Assembly: GCA_046759185.1 (NCBI GenBank)
Contig: JBHIBO010000023.1
Location: forward strand, 1-22,515
Length of the DNA: 22,515 nt
From: JAJISK01 sp046759185
GTDB taxonomy: Archaea > Thermoplasmatota > Thermoplasmata > RBG-16-68-12 > JAJISG01
Reading direction: 5' to 3'
In this document: one piece after another, positions 1 to 8,045 of the stretch
Position numbering within the stretch: position 1 is the first letter of the stretch
Layout of the letters: each line of letters starts with the position of its first letter
Translations under genes and position numbers: made by a program
The notes under the pieces: generated by a model
What the model saw: the letters and a program-made list of their open reading frames with translations, nothing else
Databases searched by the model: none
Told to the model about the DNA's origin: nothing

Positions 1-69
1 AACAAGCCATGCAAACCTCGGATCATGTTTCCTTCCTCCCGGGGACCCACCGGCATCCAGGCCGTGGTC

Positions 70-1356
70 TTAAGACCTACGACTGGGGAGGATTCGACGA
101 GATCCCGATCCCAGGGATGACATTTCAGCCCCTTCGCGCTCCAGGAGCGCTCGCTTGGTCGCGGGGCCGGACCCGCCGCTGTAACTCCCGATGCCGCCCG
201 TTGCGGGGACAACTCGGTGGCAAGGAATGATGACCGGGATGGGATTCCGGCGGCAGGCGTTGCCCACGGCCCGGGATGCCCTGGGACGACCGAGACGCCG
301 GGCAATCTCGCCGTAAGTGATGGTCGTACCCGGACGGAGCGTGCGGAGCAAGGCGAGGACCTCCTGGTCGAAGGGCCCCACCTGCAGGTCCACGGGAATG
401 TCGCTCAGGTCCCCCTCCCCCGTTCGGATATGGTCGAGGATCCGCATCAGATAGGGATGGGAGGCTTCCCCTTCCTTGAGGGGTTCGGAGGCTAGCCGGA
501 CCCGACGCACCCGGTCCCCGAGGACCTCCAGCTGGACATACAACCCGAGTTCTTGGCTGAAGCGTGAGTAGAGGGCGAGGGCCTCCACTGCCGGGCCCGG
601 GGACGCTTCGTCCGACCCGGTCGCTCTGATTCGTATCAAGGGAAGCATCGCCTGAATAAGGTGCCCCTCGGCTCGATGCAGGTGCTCTTGGAAGGTGCTC
701 CGACTGATGTCGAGGGCGGGGCTGACCTCGTCCATGGTCACCCGCCGGGGGAAATCGTAATACCCCGCATCGAAGGCCGCTTGGAGGGCACGCGCCTGCC
801 TCTTCGTGAGGTCCGGAAGGAAGAGCGGGGAGCCAAGGGCCTCGTGGACGGCGGACTCGCTCGCCATGGTACGCTTCGAAAGGAGCCGGGCGTCCGGGAA
901 CAGATCCTTCACCTCCTGCAAGTCTGCGGCCTCGCCTACGAGGAGAGTCACGCGCGCCTCCCCCTTCGCCCACCGGATCGGAGGAACGACGTGCGCGGCC
1001 CGTTCGGCGAGCAGGCGGATGACCTCCTTTTCTGTCTCGCCTCCCTCGAGGACGAAGGTCTTTCGCCCGTCGGCCGTGACGGCGTGAAGGGCCGAGTTAA
1101 CGCTCTGGAGGGAGCCCTGCGCTTCATCCAAATCATCCTCCGAGCCGAAGGCCTGCAGGACGAGTTGGGGGCCCAGGACATAGGCGTCGATCACAAGGTC
1201 GTGGCATCGGGCCGTGAGGGCCTGCAGAAGGCCTGGCGATCGCGTGGCGAGCACAACCTTGAAGGTCGGGGGGCCTGCTCCCGCGGCCTGGGGAAGTTGG
1301 CCTTCTCCCGCTGCGGAGCTGCCGTCTTCTCCCGCGAGGGCGCGTTCCATGGCCAT
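70..1356 (-). CDS. bat-type (HTH_10) regulator fused to O6-alkylguanine-DNA alkyltransferase
   Basis: The 428-residue protein joins two modules. Residues about 30-180 resemble the variable sensor half of bacterio-opsin-activator proteins. Residues 183-235 (start LTKRQARALQAAF, with ISRSTFQEHLHRAE as the recognition part) are a typical archaeal HTH_10 domain. After a short linker, residues about 255-412 form a methylated-DNA--protein-cysteine methyltransferase: TITYGEIARRLGRP, then SRAVGNACRRNP, then the active site PCHRV with acceptor Cys379. That half removes alkyl groups from O6-alkylguanine by suicidal transfer to the cysteine. The start at 1356 is supported by AGGAGG eight bases upstream; a second ATG lies at 1350. 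The domain order recalls bacterial Ada (DNA-binding regulator plus alkyltransferase), but the regulatory half is a different, archaeal family. An alkylation-responsive role is inference. The domain assignments are confident. Confidence 0.93.
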   Translation of the reverse strand: MAMERALAGEDGSSAAGEGQLPQAAGAGPPTFKVVLATRSPGLLQALTARCHDLVIDAYVLGPQLVLQAFGSEDDLDEAQGSLQSVNSALHAVTADGRKTFVLEGGETEKEVIRLLAERAAHVVPPIRWAKGEARVTLLVGEAADLQEVKDLFPDARLLSKRTMASESAVHEALGSPLFLPDLTKRQARALQAAFDAGYYDFPRRVTMDEVSPALDISRSTFQEHLHRAEGHLIQAMLPLIRIRATGSDEASPGPAVEALALYSRFSQELGLYVQLEVLGDRVRRVRLASEPLKEGEASHPYLMRILDHIRTGEGDLSDIPVDLQVGPFDQEVLALLRTLRPGTTITYGEIARRLGRPRASRAVGNACRRNPIPVIIPCHRVVPATGGIGSYSGGSGPATKRALLEREGAEMSSLGSGSRRILPSRRS

Positions 1357-1451
1357 GCCATGTGCCTCCTGATAAAGACGATTGCCCCGGCGATAGCCGG
1401 TCTATGGGGGATCTATCCCTTCTTCGCCTCAAGGCACGTCGTTCCGCTACG

Positions 1452-1808
1452 TCACCCGGTGCGGACTTCCGCATACCCTCCTAGGGAAAACAAGATCGTG
1501 AGCATCTGGACGACCGCGAGGAGTTCGTCGCCAGGAAAGCGGAGCTGGGAGATCGCGACGGTCGTTGCGAGAATGATGAGAGCCAATAGCGCGGCCGCCA
1601 GGAAGCCCCATGGCCTGAGTTTCCAGGCGAAGTACGCGATCACCACATGGATGGCCGAAGTCGCCACGGGCACGAAGATCAAGGGGAAGTCAAAGAAGGG
1701 GGACCCGGGAAAGAATGCGAGGATCGGTCCGGCAATGGCACTCACCAACAGCCAGAAGACTGTCCCCTGCACTGCGAAGCTTCTCGCGGGGGCCTTTGCT
1801 GACGCCAC
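1452..1808 (-). CDS. small four-helix membrane protein, function unknown
   Basis: This 118-residue protein starts with GTG (MASAKAPARSF). It has four hydrophobic stretches, at about residues 13-33, 41-62, 67-87 and 92-111, with short polar loops and no obvious catalytic motif. It lies on the same strand as the alkyltransferase fusion, about 95 bases upstream of it, so co-transcription is possible. The alkyltransferase gene has its own ribosome-binding site. I recognise no family. A later GTG at codon 13 would leave the membrane segments unchanged. Confidence 0.6.
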   Translation of the reverse strand: MASAKAPARSFAVQGTVFWLLVSAIAGPILAFFPGSPFFDFPLIFVPVATSAIHVVIAYFAWKLRPWGFLAAALLALIILATTVAISQLRFPGDELLAVVQMLTILFSLGGYAEVRTG

Positions 1809-1947
1809 GCGCCAAGGAACACCTCGCTGCTATTTGCCAACCCTTCTCCGGAGGGATCTCGGCTGTCCGGCCGGCATCGAGGTTGCCCTTGTGGGAAGTT
1901 CCGCGCTTCTTCAGGAGGATTGATCGTCCGTCGCCCAACTCCAGGCG

Positions 1948-2856
1948 CTAGGTTCTTCGATTCAGGTAGACGCCTAGGACGATGAGCCCCCCGCCGGCAA
2001 CGAGAGAGAGGGAGGGTGCTTCGAAGAGAAAAGCAATCCCCATGCCAGCTGCGATAACGGGAACCATCATCTGGTACACGCCCCCCTGGGAAGCGGTGAT
2101 GCGCTTCAACGCCCAGTGCCAGGCGACGTAGCTGAGGGCCGTGCTGATCGTTCCGAAGTAGAAGACGAGGCCCCAGCCCTTGAGGGAGACGGGCACGTCG
2201 AGGAAGTCCCCCGGACTCGCCAGGAGCAGCGCGGGAAGGGCCACCACCGTGAGGATGGCAAAGCTGTGCCAGGTGTAGTTGAAGTTGCTCGTGAACCGTC
2301 TGCCGAACACGGAGTACGCGCCCCAGGACACCCCCGTCACGATCATCAGGACGACGCCGACCCCTGTGACCAGGGCCACGCCACCGTACGTCAGGACGAA
2401 GACCCCGGCGACCGCAACGGTCAGGCCCACCAATTCCCTCAGCCCTGGCCTCTCGCGCTCGACGGCCATGCCCAGGAGGGCCATGGACAGGACGACGGCG
2501 GCGAAGAACACGAAGGTCCCTGCCGCGGCCCCGATGAACAGGTAGCCGAAGGAGATCGAGAAGCCGTAGGACGCGAGGAGGAGACCTCCGATCAGGTTGG
2601 CGCGTCTCAAGGGCACGCGGGGGAAGGTCCGGGGAAGAACCAGAGTGAGGACAAGGAGCATGGCCAGGCCGCTGCCAAACCGAATGACCGTCAGGGCGAA
2701 AGCGGAGACGAGCCCGTTGGCCACGAGGAAGCGAGTAATCACGCTGTTCGCGGCAAAGGAGAAGACAGCGAAGCCCAGCGCCGCCGCCAGACCAGGGCTC
2801 GATTCCCCTCCCTTCACGGGCCTGGCTCCACTGAGCGACCTAGCGAGCATTTCCAC
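1948..2856 (-). CDS. EamA/DMT-superfamily transporter
   Basis: The protein is about 302 residues, the usual length for a ten-helix drug/metabolite transporter built of two EamA repeats. The first repeat begins near residue 24 (LAAALGFAVFSFAANSVITRF) and carries the typical RFGSGLAMLL after helix 2. The second repeat begins near residue 160 (GVGVVLMIVTGVSWGAYSVFGRR) and ends with PVIAAGMGIAFLFEAPSLSL, then a short basic tail (YLNRRT). Members export or exchange small metabolites across the cytoplasmic membrane. The substrate cannot be read from sequence. Translation may start at GTG (2856) or at ATG two codons later (2850). The gene stands alone, divergent from the methyltransferase at 2998. 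Confidence 0.9.
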   Translation of the reverse strand: MEMLARSLSGARPVKGGESSPGLAAALGFAVFSFAANSVITRFLVANGLVSAFALTVIRFGSGLAMLLVLTLVLPRTFPRVPLRRANLIGGLLLASYGFSISFGYLFIGAAAGTFVFFAAVVLSMALLGMAVERERPGLRELVGLTVAVAGVFVLTYGGVALVTGVGVVLMIVTGVSWGAYSVFGRRFTSNFNYTWHSFAILTVVALPALLLASPGDFLDVPVSLKGWGLVFYFGTISTALSYVAWHWALKRITASQGGVYQMMVPVIAAGMGIAFLFEAPSLSLVAGGGLIVLGVYLNRRT

Positions 2857-2997
2857 GCCGTATGAAAGACAGGTCTGCCTTGGAGGCTACGCCCGGGTGG
2901 CGAGGGGTGCCCCCACCGTGGGCCGTGCCGTCCCCCGTGCTCCAACCTCCTCTCCGTGTCCTGGCAAGAAACGGAGGATCGGGGGGTTATTTGAGGC

Positions 2998-3696
2998 ATG
3001 CTGACATTCATGTCCGCGACGATTGAAGTTCTCCCCGTTCTCAGATCCAAGGAGGAGGCTAGGCGACTGTATGATCAAATCAGCGGGGTCTACGATCTCC
3101 TCGCGGGGCCGTTCGAACGAAAGACCGCCGAGATGGGCCTGGCGCGACTGTCTCTCGGGGCCGGTGAACGCGTCCTGGAGATTGGCTTCGGCACGGGCGC
3201 CTGTCTCAATCAGATCGCCGTGTCCGTCGGGCCCGCAGGCAGGGTCTACGGGATCGACCTCTCCATGGGCATGATCGAAGTGGCGCGGCACAGGCTGCGA
3301 GGGACCTCGATGATCGGGAGGACGCAGCTATTCTGCGGGGACGGACAGGCCCTGCCGTTTCACTCCGATGTCTTCGATGCCGTCTTCATGAGCTTCGCCT
3401 TGGAGCTGTTCGATACGCCTGAAATCCCGAGGGTCCTTGCGGAGGCGGGAAGAGTGCTCACCCAAGAAGGCAGGCTGGGGGTCGTCAGCATGTCCAGGGA
3501 GGGCGAGAGGGGCCCTCTCCTGAGACTCTACGAATGGGTGCACACGAAATGGCCAGCATACGTTGACTGCCGCCCCATCTATCCGGAAAGGTTCGTAGAA
3601 GACGCCGGGTTCAGGATACGGAGCAAGGAGAGGGTATCGATGCTCGGGTTACCGGGGGAGATCATCGTGGCGTCGAGTGGGAAAGGTGCCGCCTAG
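2998..3696 (+). CDS. class I SAM-dependent methyltransferase (UbiE-like)
   Basis: The 232-residue protein has the Rossmann-like methyltransferase core. Motif I is VLEIGFGTG (residues 59-67), the acidic residue closing strand 2 is in VYGIDLS (Asp87), and FDAVFMSFALELF is the motif IV region. The N-terminal RRLYDQISGVYDLLAGPFE resembles menaquinone/ubiquinone-type UbiE/COQ5 enzymes and relatives. The acceptor substrate is not deducible. ATG codons at 2998 and 3010 are both possible starts, and neither has a convincing ribosome-binding site. The gene ends 24 bases before the frameshifted transporter and runs in the same direction. Confidence 0.88.
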   Translation: MLTFMSATIEVLPVLRSKEEARRLYDQISGVYDLLAGPFERKTAEMGLARLSLGAGERVLEIGFGTGACLNQIAVSVGPAGRVYGIDLSMGMIEVARHRLRGTSMIGRTQLFCGDGQALPFHSDVFDAVFMSFALELFDTPEIPRVLAEAGRVLTQEGRLGVVSMSREGERGPLLRLYEWVHTKWPAYVDCRPIYPERFVEDAGFRIRSKERVSMLGLPGEIIVASSGKGAA

Positions 3697-3720
3697 TGGC
3701 GAGTCCGAGGGGAGAACGCC

Positions 3721-4291
3721 GTGGAGGGACTCCTGCCCTTCTCTGCGGCCCTGGGCCTGGTCCTCTTCTTGGAGCTTGGTGACAAGAGCCAGCTGGTCAC
3801 CATCTCCCTCGTTGCCCGCCACCCCTGGCTCCCCGTGTGGCTTGGCGCCTCCCTTGGACTCGCTGCCGTGACCGCCGTCGGGGCCGCAGTGGGCGCTGCC
3901 CTGGCCTTCTACCTCACCGCCTGGATGACGGCCATCCGCGTGGGGGGCGGCGTGGTCTTCATCGCCTTTGGGCTGGACCTACTTCCGTCGGGGGGCGGAG
4001 GCCGAGGTCACAGCGCAACGGGGCGCCTTCACTGAGGCCTTCACCTTCAACCTCTTGGCGGAGCTGGGGGATAAGACACAGTTCGCCGTCATCGTCCTCG
4101 CCACTACCGCCGTTGCCCCCGTCCCCGTCATCTTGGGTGCGAGTCTTGCTCACATCCTCATGGTGACCCTCAGCCTGGTGATAGGGACGAGTCTGGCCAA
4201 GTTCCTGGGGAAGCGGTGGCTGAGGCGCATCGCCAGTGGGCTGTTCCTCATCGTCGGGGTCTACCTGATCGGGGAAGCCCTCCTCTTTTGA
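3721..4291 (+). pseudogene. TMEM165/GDT1 (UPF0016) cation transporter, frameshifted copy
   Basis: The first half (GTG at 3721) reads MEGLLPFSAALG with the signature ELGDKS and runs on to VVFIAFGL. The frame then breaks at about 3976. Where the intact paralogue at 19361-19930 has ttc between ctg and the next codon, this copy has a single g, a net loss of two bases. The first frame runs on for about 20 unrelated residues to a stop at 4035. The second half continues in another frame, from about 3977 or from TTG at 3968 (TYFRRGAEAEV), to 4291, with the second signature ELGDKT. Apart from this indel the two copies align along their length. The family moves Ca2+, Mn2+ or H+ across membranes. It could be a pseudogene, a sequencing error, or two single-repeat proteins acting as a heterodimer, since single-repeat members are known. 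Confidence 0.85.
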
Positions 4292-4349
4292 CGGCGCCTT
4301 CGGCTGGGGGTCCCAGGCAGTGATGGTGTTCTGCGCTCTATACTGTAAT

Positions 4350-4376
4350 GGGGAAAGCCTCATCGGAGGCTTCCCC
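4350..4376 (+). promoter_or_regulatory. strong hairpin ahead of the short-chain dehydrogenase gene
   Basis: GGGGAAAGCCTC (4350-4361) pairs with GAGGCTTCCCC (4366-4376) around a four-base loop, with one bulged A. It lies between the transporter end (4291) and the dehydrogenase start (4472). A TATA-like ctctatactg sits just before it (about 4336-4345). It could be a terminator for the transporter, although no T tract follows, or a leader hairpin of the dehydrogenase transcript. Confidence 0.45.
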
Positions 4377-4471
4377 CCGTTCCTTGGAGGACGTTGGGCG
4401 TAGCCTCTTTCCTCGGAACAGGTCCCCCATGGGACGGAAGAGGTTCCCGAACCGCCAGGATTGAGGACGAA

Positions 4472-5332
4472 ATGAACAAGGAACCTCACGTGAAGGCCGT
4501 GATGATCACGGGTGCCTCCACAGGTATCGGCGCAGCATGCGCCCTTCACTTGGATGGGAGAGGTGTGAAGGTGTTCGCAGGCGTGCGGAACGCGTCCGAT
4601 GGGGCCGCCTTGAAGCAGAACGCCTCCGACAGACTTACCCCCGTTCTCATCGATGTCACCCTCCCCGACGCCATCGCCGCGGCGCGTCGAGTGGTGGCGG
4701 ATGCCATCGACCCAGGCGGCCTGGCAGGGGTGGTCAATAGTGCAGGCATATTCCTGGGCGGGCCCCTCGAGTTCGCTAGCCTCGATGATCTGCGGGAGGA
4801 GTTCGAGGTCAACCTATTCGGAACCATCGCGGTGACCCAGGCTTTCCTCCCGGCGCTGCGCAAAGGGAGGGGCCGGGTGGTGAACATCGGCTCCTACAGC
4901 GGCCAGATCGCGCTCCCTTTCCTCGGGCCGTATGCGGCCAGCAAGCATGCCCTCGAAGCCATCTCCGACTCCTGGCGCGTCGAGCTCCGACGGTGGGGCA
5001 TCTGGGTGGCCGTCATCGAGCCGGGCGTCGTGGACACCCCCTTGCGAGAGAAGGTCATCGAGAAGCTGCGGAAGATCCGGGAAGCCTATCCCCCGGAGGC
5101 CCACGAGCTCTATGGCCAGGTCTTCGGGATGACGGAAGAGCAGCCCCAGCGCGGCATGCCTGCATTGCGCGTCGCGGAGACGGTTGAGCACGCTTTGTTC
5201 GCCAGCCGACCCAAACGCCGGTACGTCGTGGGCGCCGATGCGATCTTGCTTTCCATCTTCCGTAAACTCCCCGCCGGGCTTCGGGACTGGTACATCGGCA
5301 AACACATTGAGACGCGTCATCGTCCCGCCTAA
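4472..5332 (+). CDS. short-chain dehydrogenase/reductase (SDR)
   Basis: With ATG at 4472 the protein is 286 residues, a classical SDR length. It has the nucleotide-binding TGASTGIG (residues 13-20), the NSAG variant of NNAG (89-92), the conserved Asn in FEVNLFG (Asn114), the catalytic serine region NIGSYSG (141-143) and YAASK (Tyr154, Lys158). PGVVDTP follows, as in retinol- or hydroxysteroid-dehydrogenase-like members. It should use NAD(P)H to oxidise or reduce an alcohol or ketone; the substrate is unknown. The reading frame is open upstream to 4394, but the ATG at 4472 places the TGxxxGIG motif at the normal distance and has gaggacga just before it. Confidence 0.92.
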   Translation: MNKEPHVKAVMITGASTGIGAACALHLDGRGVKVFAGVRNASDGAALKQNASDRLTPVLIDVTLPDAIAAARRVVADAIDPGGLAGVVNSAGIFLGGPLEFASLDDLREEFEVNLFGTIAVTQAFLPALRKGRGRVVNIGSYSGQIALPFLGPYAASKHALEAISDSWRVELRRWGIWVAVIEPGVVDTPLREKVIEKLRKIREAYPPEAHELYGQVFGMTEEQPQRGMPALRVAETVEHALFASRPKRRYVVGADAILLSIFRKLPAGLRDWYIGKHIETRHRPA

Positions 5333-5399
5333 TCCGCCGGAATCAGAGGCCTTGACAGGGACGGTACGCCTGGGAGGGATGGAATCTGGGGTCCTAGCG

Positions 5400-5423
5400 G
5401 TCGCGCTTCATCGGTGACGCACC
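5400..5423 (+). repeat. 24-bp dispersed inverted repeat, copy 1 (diverged)
   Basis: The left arm is GTCGCGCT followed by TCAT; the right arm is GACGCACC. It is the most diverged of the confident copies but has the correct length and spacing. It lies between the dehydrogenase stop and the next gene. Confidence 0.55.
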
Positions 5424-5489
5424 GTGTCCCGAATCGGGGGCCAGGATAGAAACCAAGACCGGCGGGCGGACCGGCCCAGAGAGGTCAGC

Positions 5490-5789
5490 TCACAGGTACT
5501 TCTTGGCTTCCTCCCCGATGGTCGCAACCAGCGTGGGGAACTCCTCCAAAGAATAGGCTGGGGAGCACTTCATATCGGTGTTGAACAGGTGGAAGAGGGG
5601 ACCGATCTTCCGGGTGAGCTCATCCGGAGAATCGGCCTCGATTACAATGAATCCGTATCGGAATGTGAGCCAAGCGGCGAGGGGCTCCATCTTCTCGATG
5701 GCCTTCCCTACCTTGTCTTGTTTTTCGGGGTCCAATTCGAACGCGTTCTTCGTTTCGGCCGGTGGGTTGAGTTCCGCCAAGTACTTCAT
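5490..5789 (-). CDS. small soluble protein, possibly DUF3303-like
   Basis: From ATG at 5789 (MKYLAELNPPAET) the product is 99 residues. It has a beta-alpha-beta character: a first strand, a polar helix (EKQDKVGKAIEKM), a strand YGFIVIEADS, a helix SPDELTRKIGPLF, and a final helix ending EEAKKYL. That pattern fits ferredoxin-like alpha/beta proteins of the DUF3303 or dimeric-barrel kind. The family call is tentative and no catalytic residue is evident. The frame is open upstream to 5852, but the shorter start gives the typical strand-first N-terminus. No ribosome-binding site is clear. Confidence 0.6.
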   Translation of the reverse strand: MKYLAELNPPAETKNAFELDPEKQDKVGKAIEKMEPLAAWLTFRYGFIVIEADSPDELTRKIGPLFHLFNTDMKCSPAYSLEEFPTLVATIGEEAKKYL

Positions 5790-5881
5790 GCGCGAGGCCA
5801 GGATGCCATCAGCCCTAAGCCTCCGGGTTTGCGCTATGGCTGGATGAGACACTTCAGCTGCAGGTCGCCAGTGCGCCTGAC

Positions 5882-6281
5882 CTACGAGGCGCCCTCCGGC
5901 CCCATCGCTCTTTCCCAGACAGCCGGGCCGGTCAAACCATGCATCTGCCAGAGGTCTACACGGTCAACGCTCAGACGGCTCAAGGAACGCCGAAGATCTT
6001 GCCAGGCTCCTTGGTAGGTACGCTTTCGAGACTTGGTAGCGAGGAAGAAATCATCGCGATGCTGCTCTATCCACGATCCGCTGCGCTTCTCGGCGTTCCC
6101 ATACAGGGACGCTGTGTCAATATGATTGACACCCAGCTCCAGTAACATGCAGAGTACGCGATCGGCCTCCGCCTGCGTTGCCTTTCTCAAGGCATAAGCA
6201 AAGGATACCTCAGCCCCGAGGAACACGAGGAGGGTATGAAAGAAATCCAGCAATTCCCGAAACACCCCGGCGCTTCGCCAT
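5882..6281 (-). pseudogene. aldo/keto reductase remnant (N-terminal third only)
   Basis: The readable part contains ATQAEADRVL, then LGVNHIDTASLYGNAE, then RDDFFLATKSRKRTYQGAW and LRRSLSRLSVDRVDLWQMHGL. These are hallmark aldo/keto reductase sequences: the DTA-x-x-YG catalytic aspartate/tyrosine region, the lysine strand (ATK) and the DRVDLWQMH strand. The protein stops at about residue 127 just after GPEGAS, where a normal enzyme of about 280-330 residues continues with the rest of the barrel and the NADPH site. The N-terminus is also disturbed: a likely original start, MAKRR at 6281, is in a different frame from the body. A frameshift plus C-terminal loss makes this a decaying gene rather than a functional enzyme. 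Confidence 0.82.
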
Positions 6282-6463
6282 GAGCATTACCTTCCCCGCC
6301 ACTGGAATTGTCCCACAGAGAGCGCCGACGGAACGACCGCTACACACCTTCGAGATGCCAGAGTCGTTGTGACTCTTGGCGAAGAGGACGTGCTGGTCAA
6401 GGCAGGTCCTGGGCCCGCCGAAAGAGCCTTATGGAAACATGAAATTCCCCGCTGGGGGAGGAG

Positions 6464-6814
6464 ATGAAGCAAACCGTATGGACCATCGTACTAGTTGTCA
6501 TTGTGGCGCTGTATGCCGCCTTTAGTGGGATCGCTCTCCTTGGTTTCGGCCCACAGATTGACCCCGCTGCTCAGGTGTTCCAGCTTTACTTCCTGGTCAC
6601 GCTGGCCGCTGTGGCATGGATGCAGACTCGATGGGGGGCACTGCTGGTGCTCGTCATGGGCTTCCTCTATTTCGTGAGCGAACTCGTTGCCGCGGCACTC
6701 TTTCTGTACCCCCAGTTCGGAGATCAGACAGGGGCGTACATCTATGCCGGGATAACCCTCATCGTCCCGTTGTTCGCCTTCCTAAGTTACCGGAGCATCC
6801 CGAAAGAGGGCTGA
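6464..6814 (+). CDS. small four-helix membrane protein
   Basis: The 116-residue protein starts at an ATG preceded at close range by gggggaggag, a strong ribosome-binding site. Four hydrophobic segments lie at about residues 5-27, 38-57, 60-80 and 87-107, ending in a short polar tail (SYRSIPKEG). No catalytic motif is visible and I recognise no family. The stop is only 14 bases before the proposed start of the ICMT-like gene, so the two are probably one transcript. Confidence 0.75.
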   Translation: MKQTVWTIVLVVIVALYAAFSGIALLGFGPQIDPAAQVFQLYFLVTLAAVAWMQTRWGALLVLVMGFLYFVSELVAAALFLYPQFGDQTGAYIYAGITLIVPLFAFLSYRSIPKEG

Positions 6815-6828
6815 GGCCGCGGGTCGCG

Positions 6829-7515
6829 TTGATTCCGAAAGAGATCGTGGCAGCGCTTCTGCTGGCAATCGGTGGGATCATCCTCCTGCTGTGGACGGTG
6901 TGGGGGCCCTATCTTGAGGGGAAGCACAGGACCGAGGCGAGGAAGGCGGAGATAGAGGCCCAGAAGGCAAAGAAGACCGAAACGCACGTCTGGAACTTCA
7001 TCGCGCTCGGCCTGATCTTCGGCGTTCCCACCCTGTTCATCGTGGATGGCCTAGTCTTCCACATCGGGGTGCTCTACTCTCCCTATCTGTCTGTCTTCAG
7101 CCCGATTGACACGCAGATCCAGGTGGCCGGCGTCGTACTCGCCACCCTCGGCCTCGTCCTCATGATCGTCGTTGGAAGGACACTCATCTTGCAGGTGTTC
7201 ACAAAGGCCTCCGGGGAGAGGAGGATGGTGACGGCGGGACTCTACGCCTACATCCGTCACCCCTTCTACCTCTCATTCATCCTCATCCCTATCGGCATGT
7301 TCCTGATCACCCTCAACGTCGCTGGCCTCCTGTTCCTGCTCCCCTTCCTGTTCTTCACGGATTCCGACCTGGAGGCATGCGGTCGCGAGGGGAAGATGAC
7401 CTTCATCACCAAGGCCATCGAATGCGAAGAGATGGCGATGATCCAGCGGTACGGTAGGGACTATGAAGAGTACATGGGGAGGACGGGGAGGCTCCTTCCC
7501 AGGATTCGGAGATAG
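6829..7515 (+). CDS. isoprenylcysteine carboxyl methyltransferase (ICMT/PEMT)-family membrane protein
   Basis: From TTG at 6829 the product is 228 residues. It has an N-terminal membrane helix (about residues 5-25), a charged segment (GKHRTEARKAEIEAQ), and two to four further helices. The C-terminal ICMT-type signature follows: GLYAYIRHPFYLSF (RHPFY at 143-147), an EE pair (200-201) and RYGRDYEEYMGRTGRLLP. In this family those parts bind S-adenosylmethionine next to the membrane. The methyl acceptor in archaea is generally unknown. A longer frame is open to 6616, but that extension lies inside the preceding gene and has no membrane character, so I chose the later start. Confidence 0.82.
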   Translation: MIPKEIVAALLLAIGGIILLLWTVWGPYLEGKHRTEARKAEIEAQKAKKTETHVWNFIALGLIFGVPTLFIVDGLVFHIGVLYSPYLSVFSPIDTQIQVAGVVLATLGLVLMIVVGRTLILQVFTKASGERRMVTAGLYAYIRHPFYLSFILIPIGMFLITLNVAGLLFLLPFLFFTDSDLEACGREGKMTFITKAIECEEMAMIQRYGRDYEEYMGRTGRLLPRIRR

Positions 7516-7562
7516 AGAGGGTCCCCTTCAGGTGTTCGCGGCCAATGCCGAGGAGCGGGAGC

Positions 7563-7585
7563 GTAGCACTCATCTGGAGTGTTAC
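7563..7585 (+). repeat. dispersed inverted repeat, copy 2 (23 bp)
   Basis: The left arm is GTAGCACT followed directly by CAT; the right arm is GAGTGTTAC. It is one base shorter than most copies and lies between two convergent genes (stops at 7515 and 7683). Its orientation is ambiguous because both arms fit the half-site well. Confidence 0.7.
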
Positions 7586-7682
7586 GGGAAAGGAATGCTG
7601 CGTTGCCTGTCCGATCCCTTGGGAGAGCGGCTTGGTCGTAGTCTATCTCGCCGGAAGGCAGAGAGCTTGATGACGGCTGGGC

Positions 7683-8045
7683 CTAGGCCCTTTCTCTCAG
7701 TGCCATGTAGCTGGCGAAGATGATTACGAGCCCGGCAATGATGGATAGCGCAATGATCGCGTAGGCATCACTAGCCAACGAACCCTCTCCGACCAGTAAG
7801 ATTCCCCAGCCGGCCGTCGCGATTTCCAGTATTCCCGCGATTATGCCACCAACGAATCCCAACCTGTGGCCCCACCACAGAAGCGGCGCGAAGACCAGTA
7901 TGGGCACGTAGAATGCGGCTACGACAGCGGTAGAGTTCAACAACTCACCGCCACTGAAGAGTCCGACTGCGATTGCGTAGAAGCCACTGAAGAGGATGGC
8001 GATCAAGGCGCCAAGCGCCAACTGATGGTACATGGTTCTCTCCAT
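7683..8045 (-). CDS. small four-helix membrane protein
   Basis: From ATG at 8045 (MERTMYHQLALGA) the protein is 120 residues, with four hydrophobic helices at about 8-30, 41-59, 63-85 and 94-115 and a basic end (ALRERA). The frame is open upstream to 8117, but the added residues are polar and unlike a signal sequence. No functional motif is recognised. The gene stands alone, with a copy of the 24-bp repeat on each side (7563 and 8165). Its stop codon falls within a perfect 12-bp palindrome, GGGCCTAGGCCC (7679-7690). Confidence 0.65.
   Translation of the reverse strand: MERTMYHQLALGALIAILFSGFYAIAVGLFSGGELLNSTAVVAAFYVPILVFAPLLWWGHRLGFVGGIIAGILEIATAGWGILLVGEGSLASDAYAIIALSIIAGLVIIFASYMALRERA

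Noticed and set aside
2116..2865. Long open frame on the + strand opposite the DMT transporter
   Set aside because: It has low-complexity charged composition and no domain, and is explained by codon bias of the transporter on the other strand. The same holds for long antisense frames at 661-1923, 9179-10186, 11893-12882 and 19348-20067.
5847..5870. Another copy of the 24-bp repeat (GAGACACTTCA...)
   Set aside because: Only the left part matches; the right arm is unrelated, and the match is little better than chance.
6115..6131. Perfect dyad TGTCAA-N5-TTGACA
   Set aside because: It encodes the conserved VNHIDT stretch of the aldo/keto reductase remnant, so the symmetry is probably accidental.
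7679..7690. Perfect palindrome GGGCCTAGGCCC
   Set aside because: It is a single occurrence at a stop codon with no loop or T tract, too short to call a terminator.
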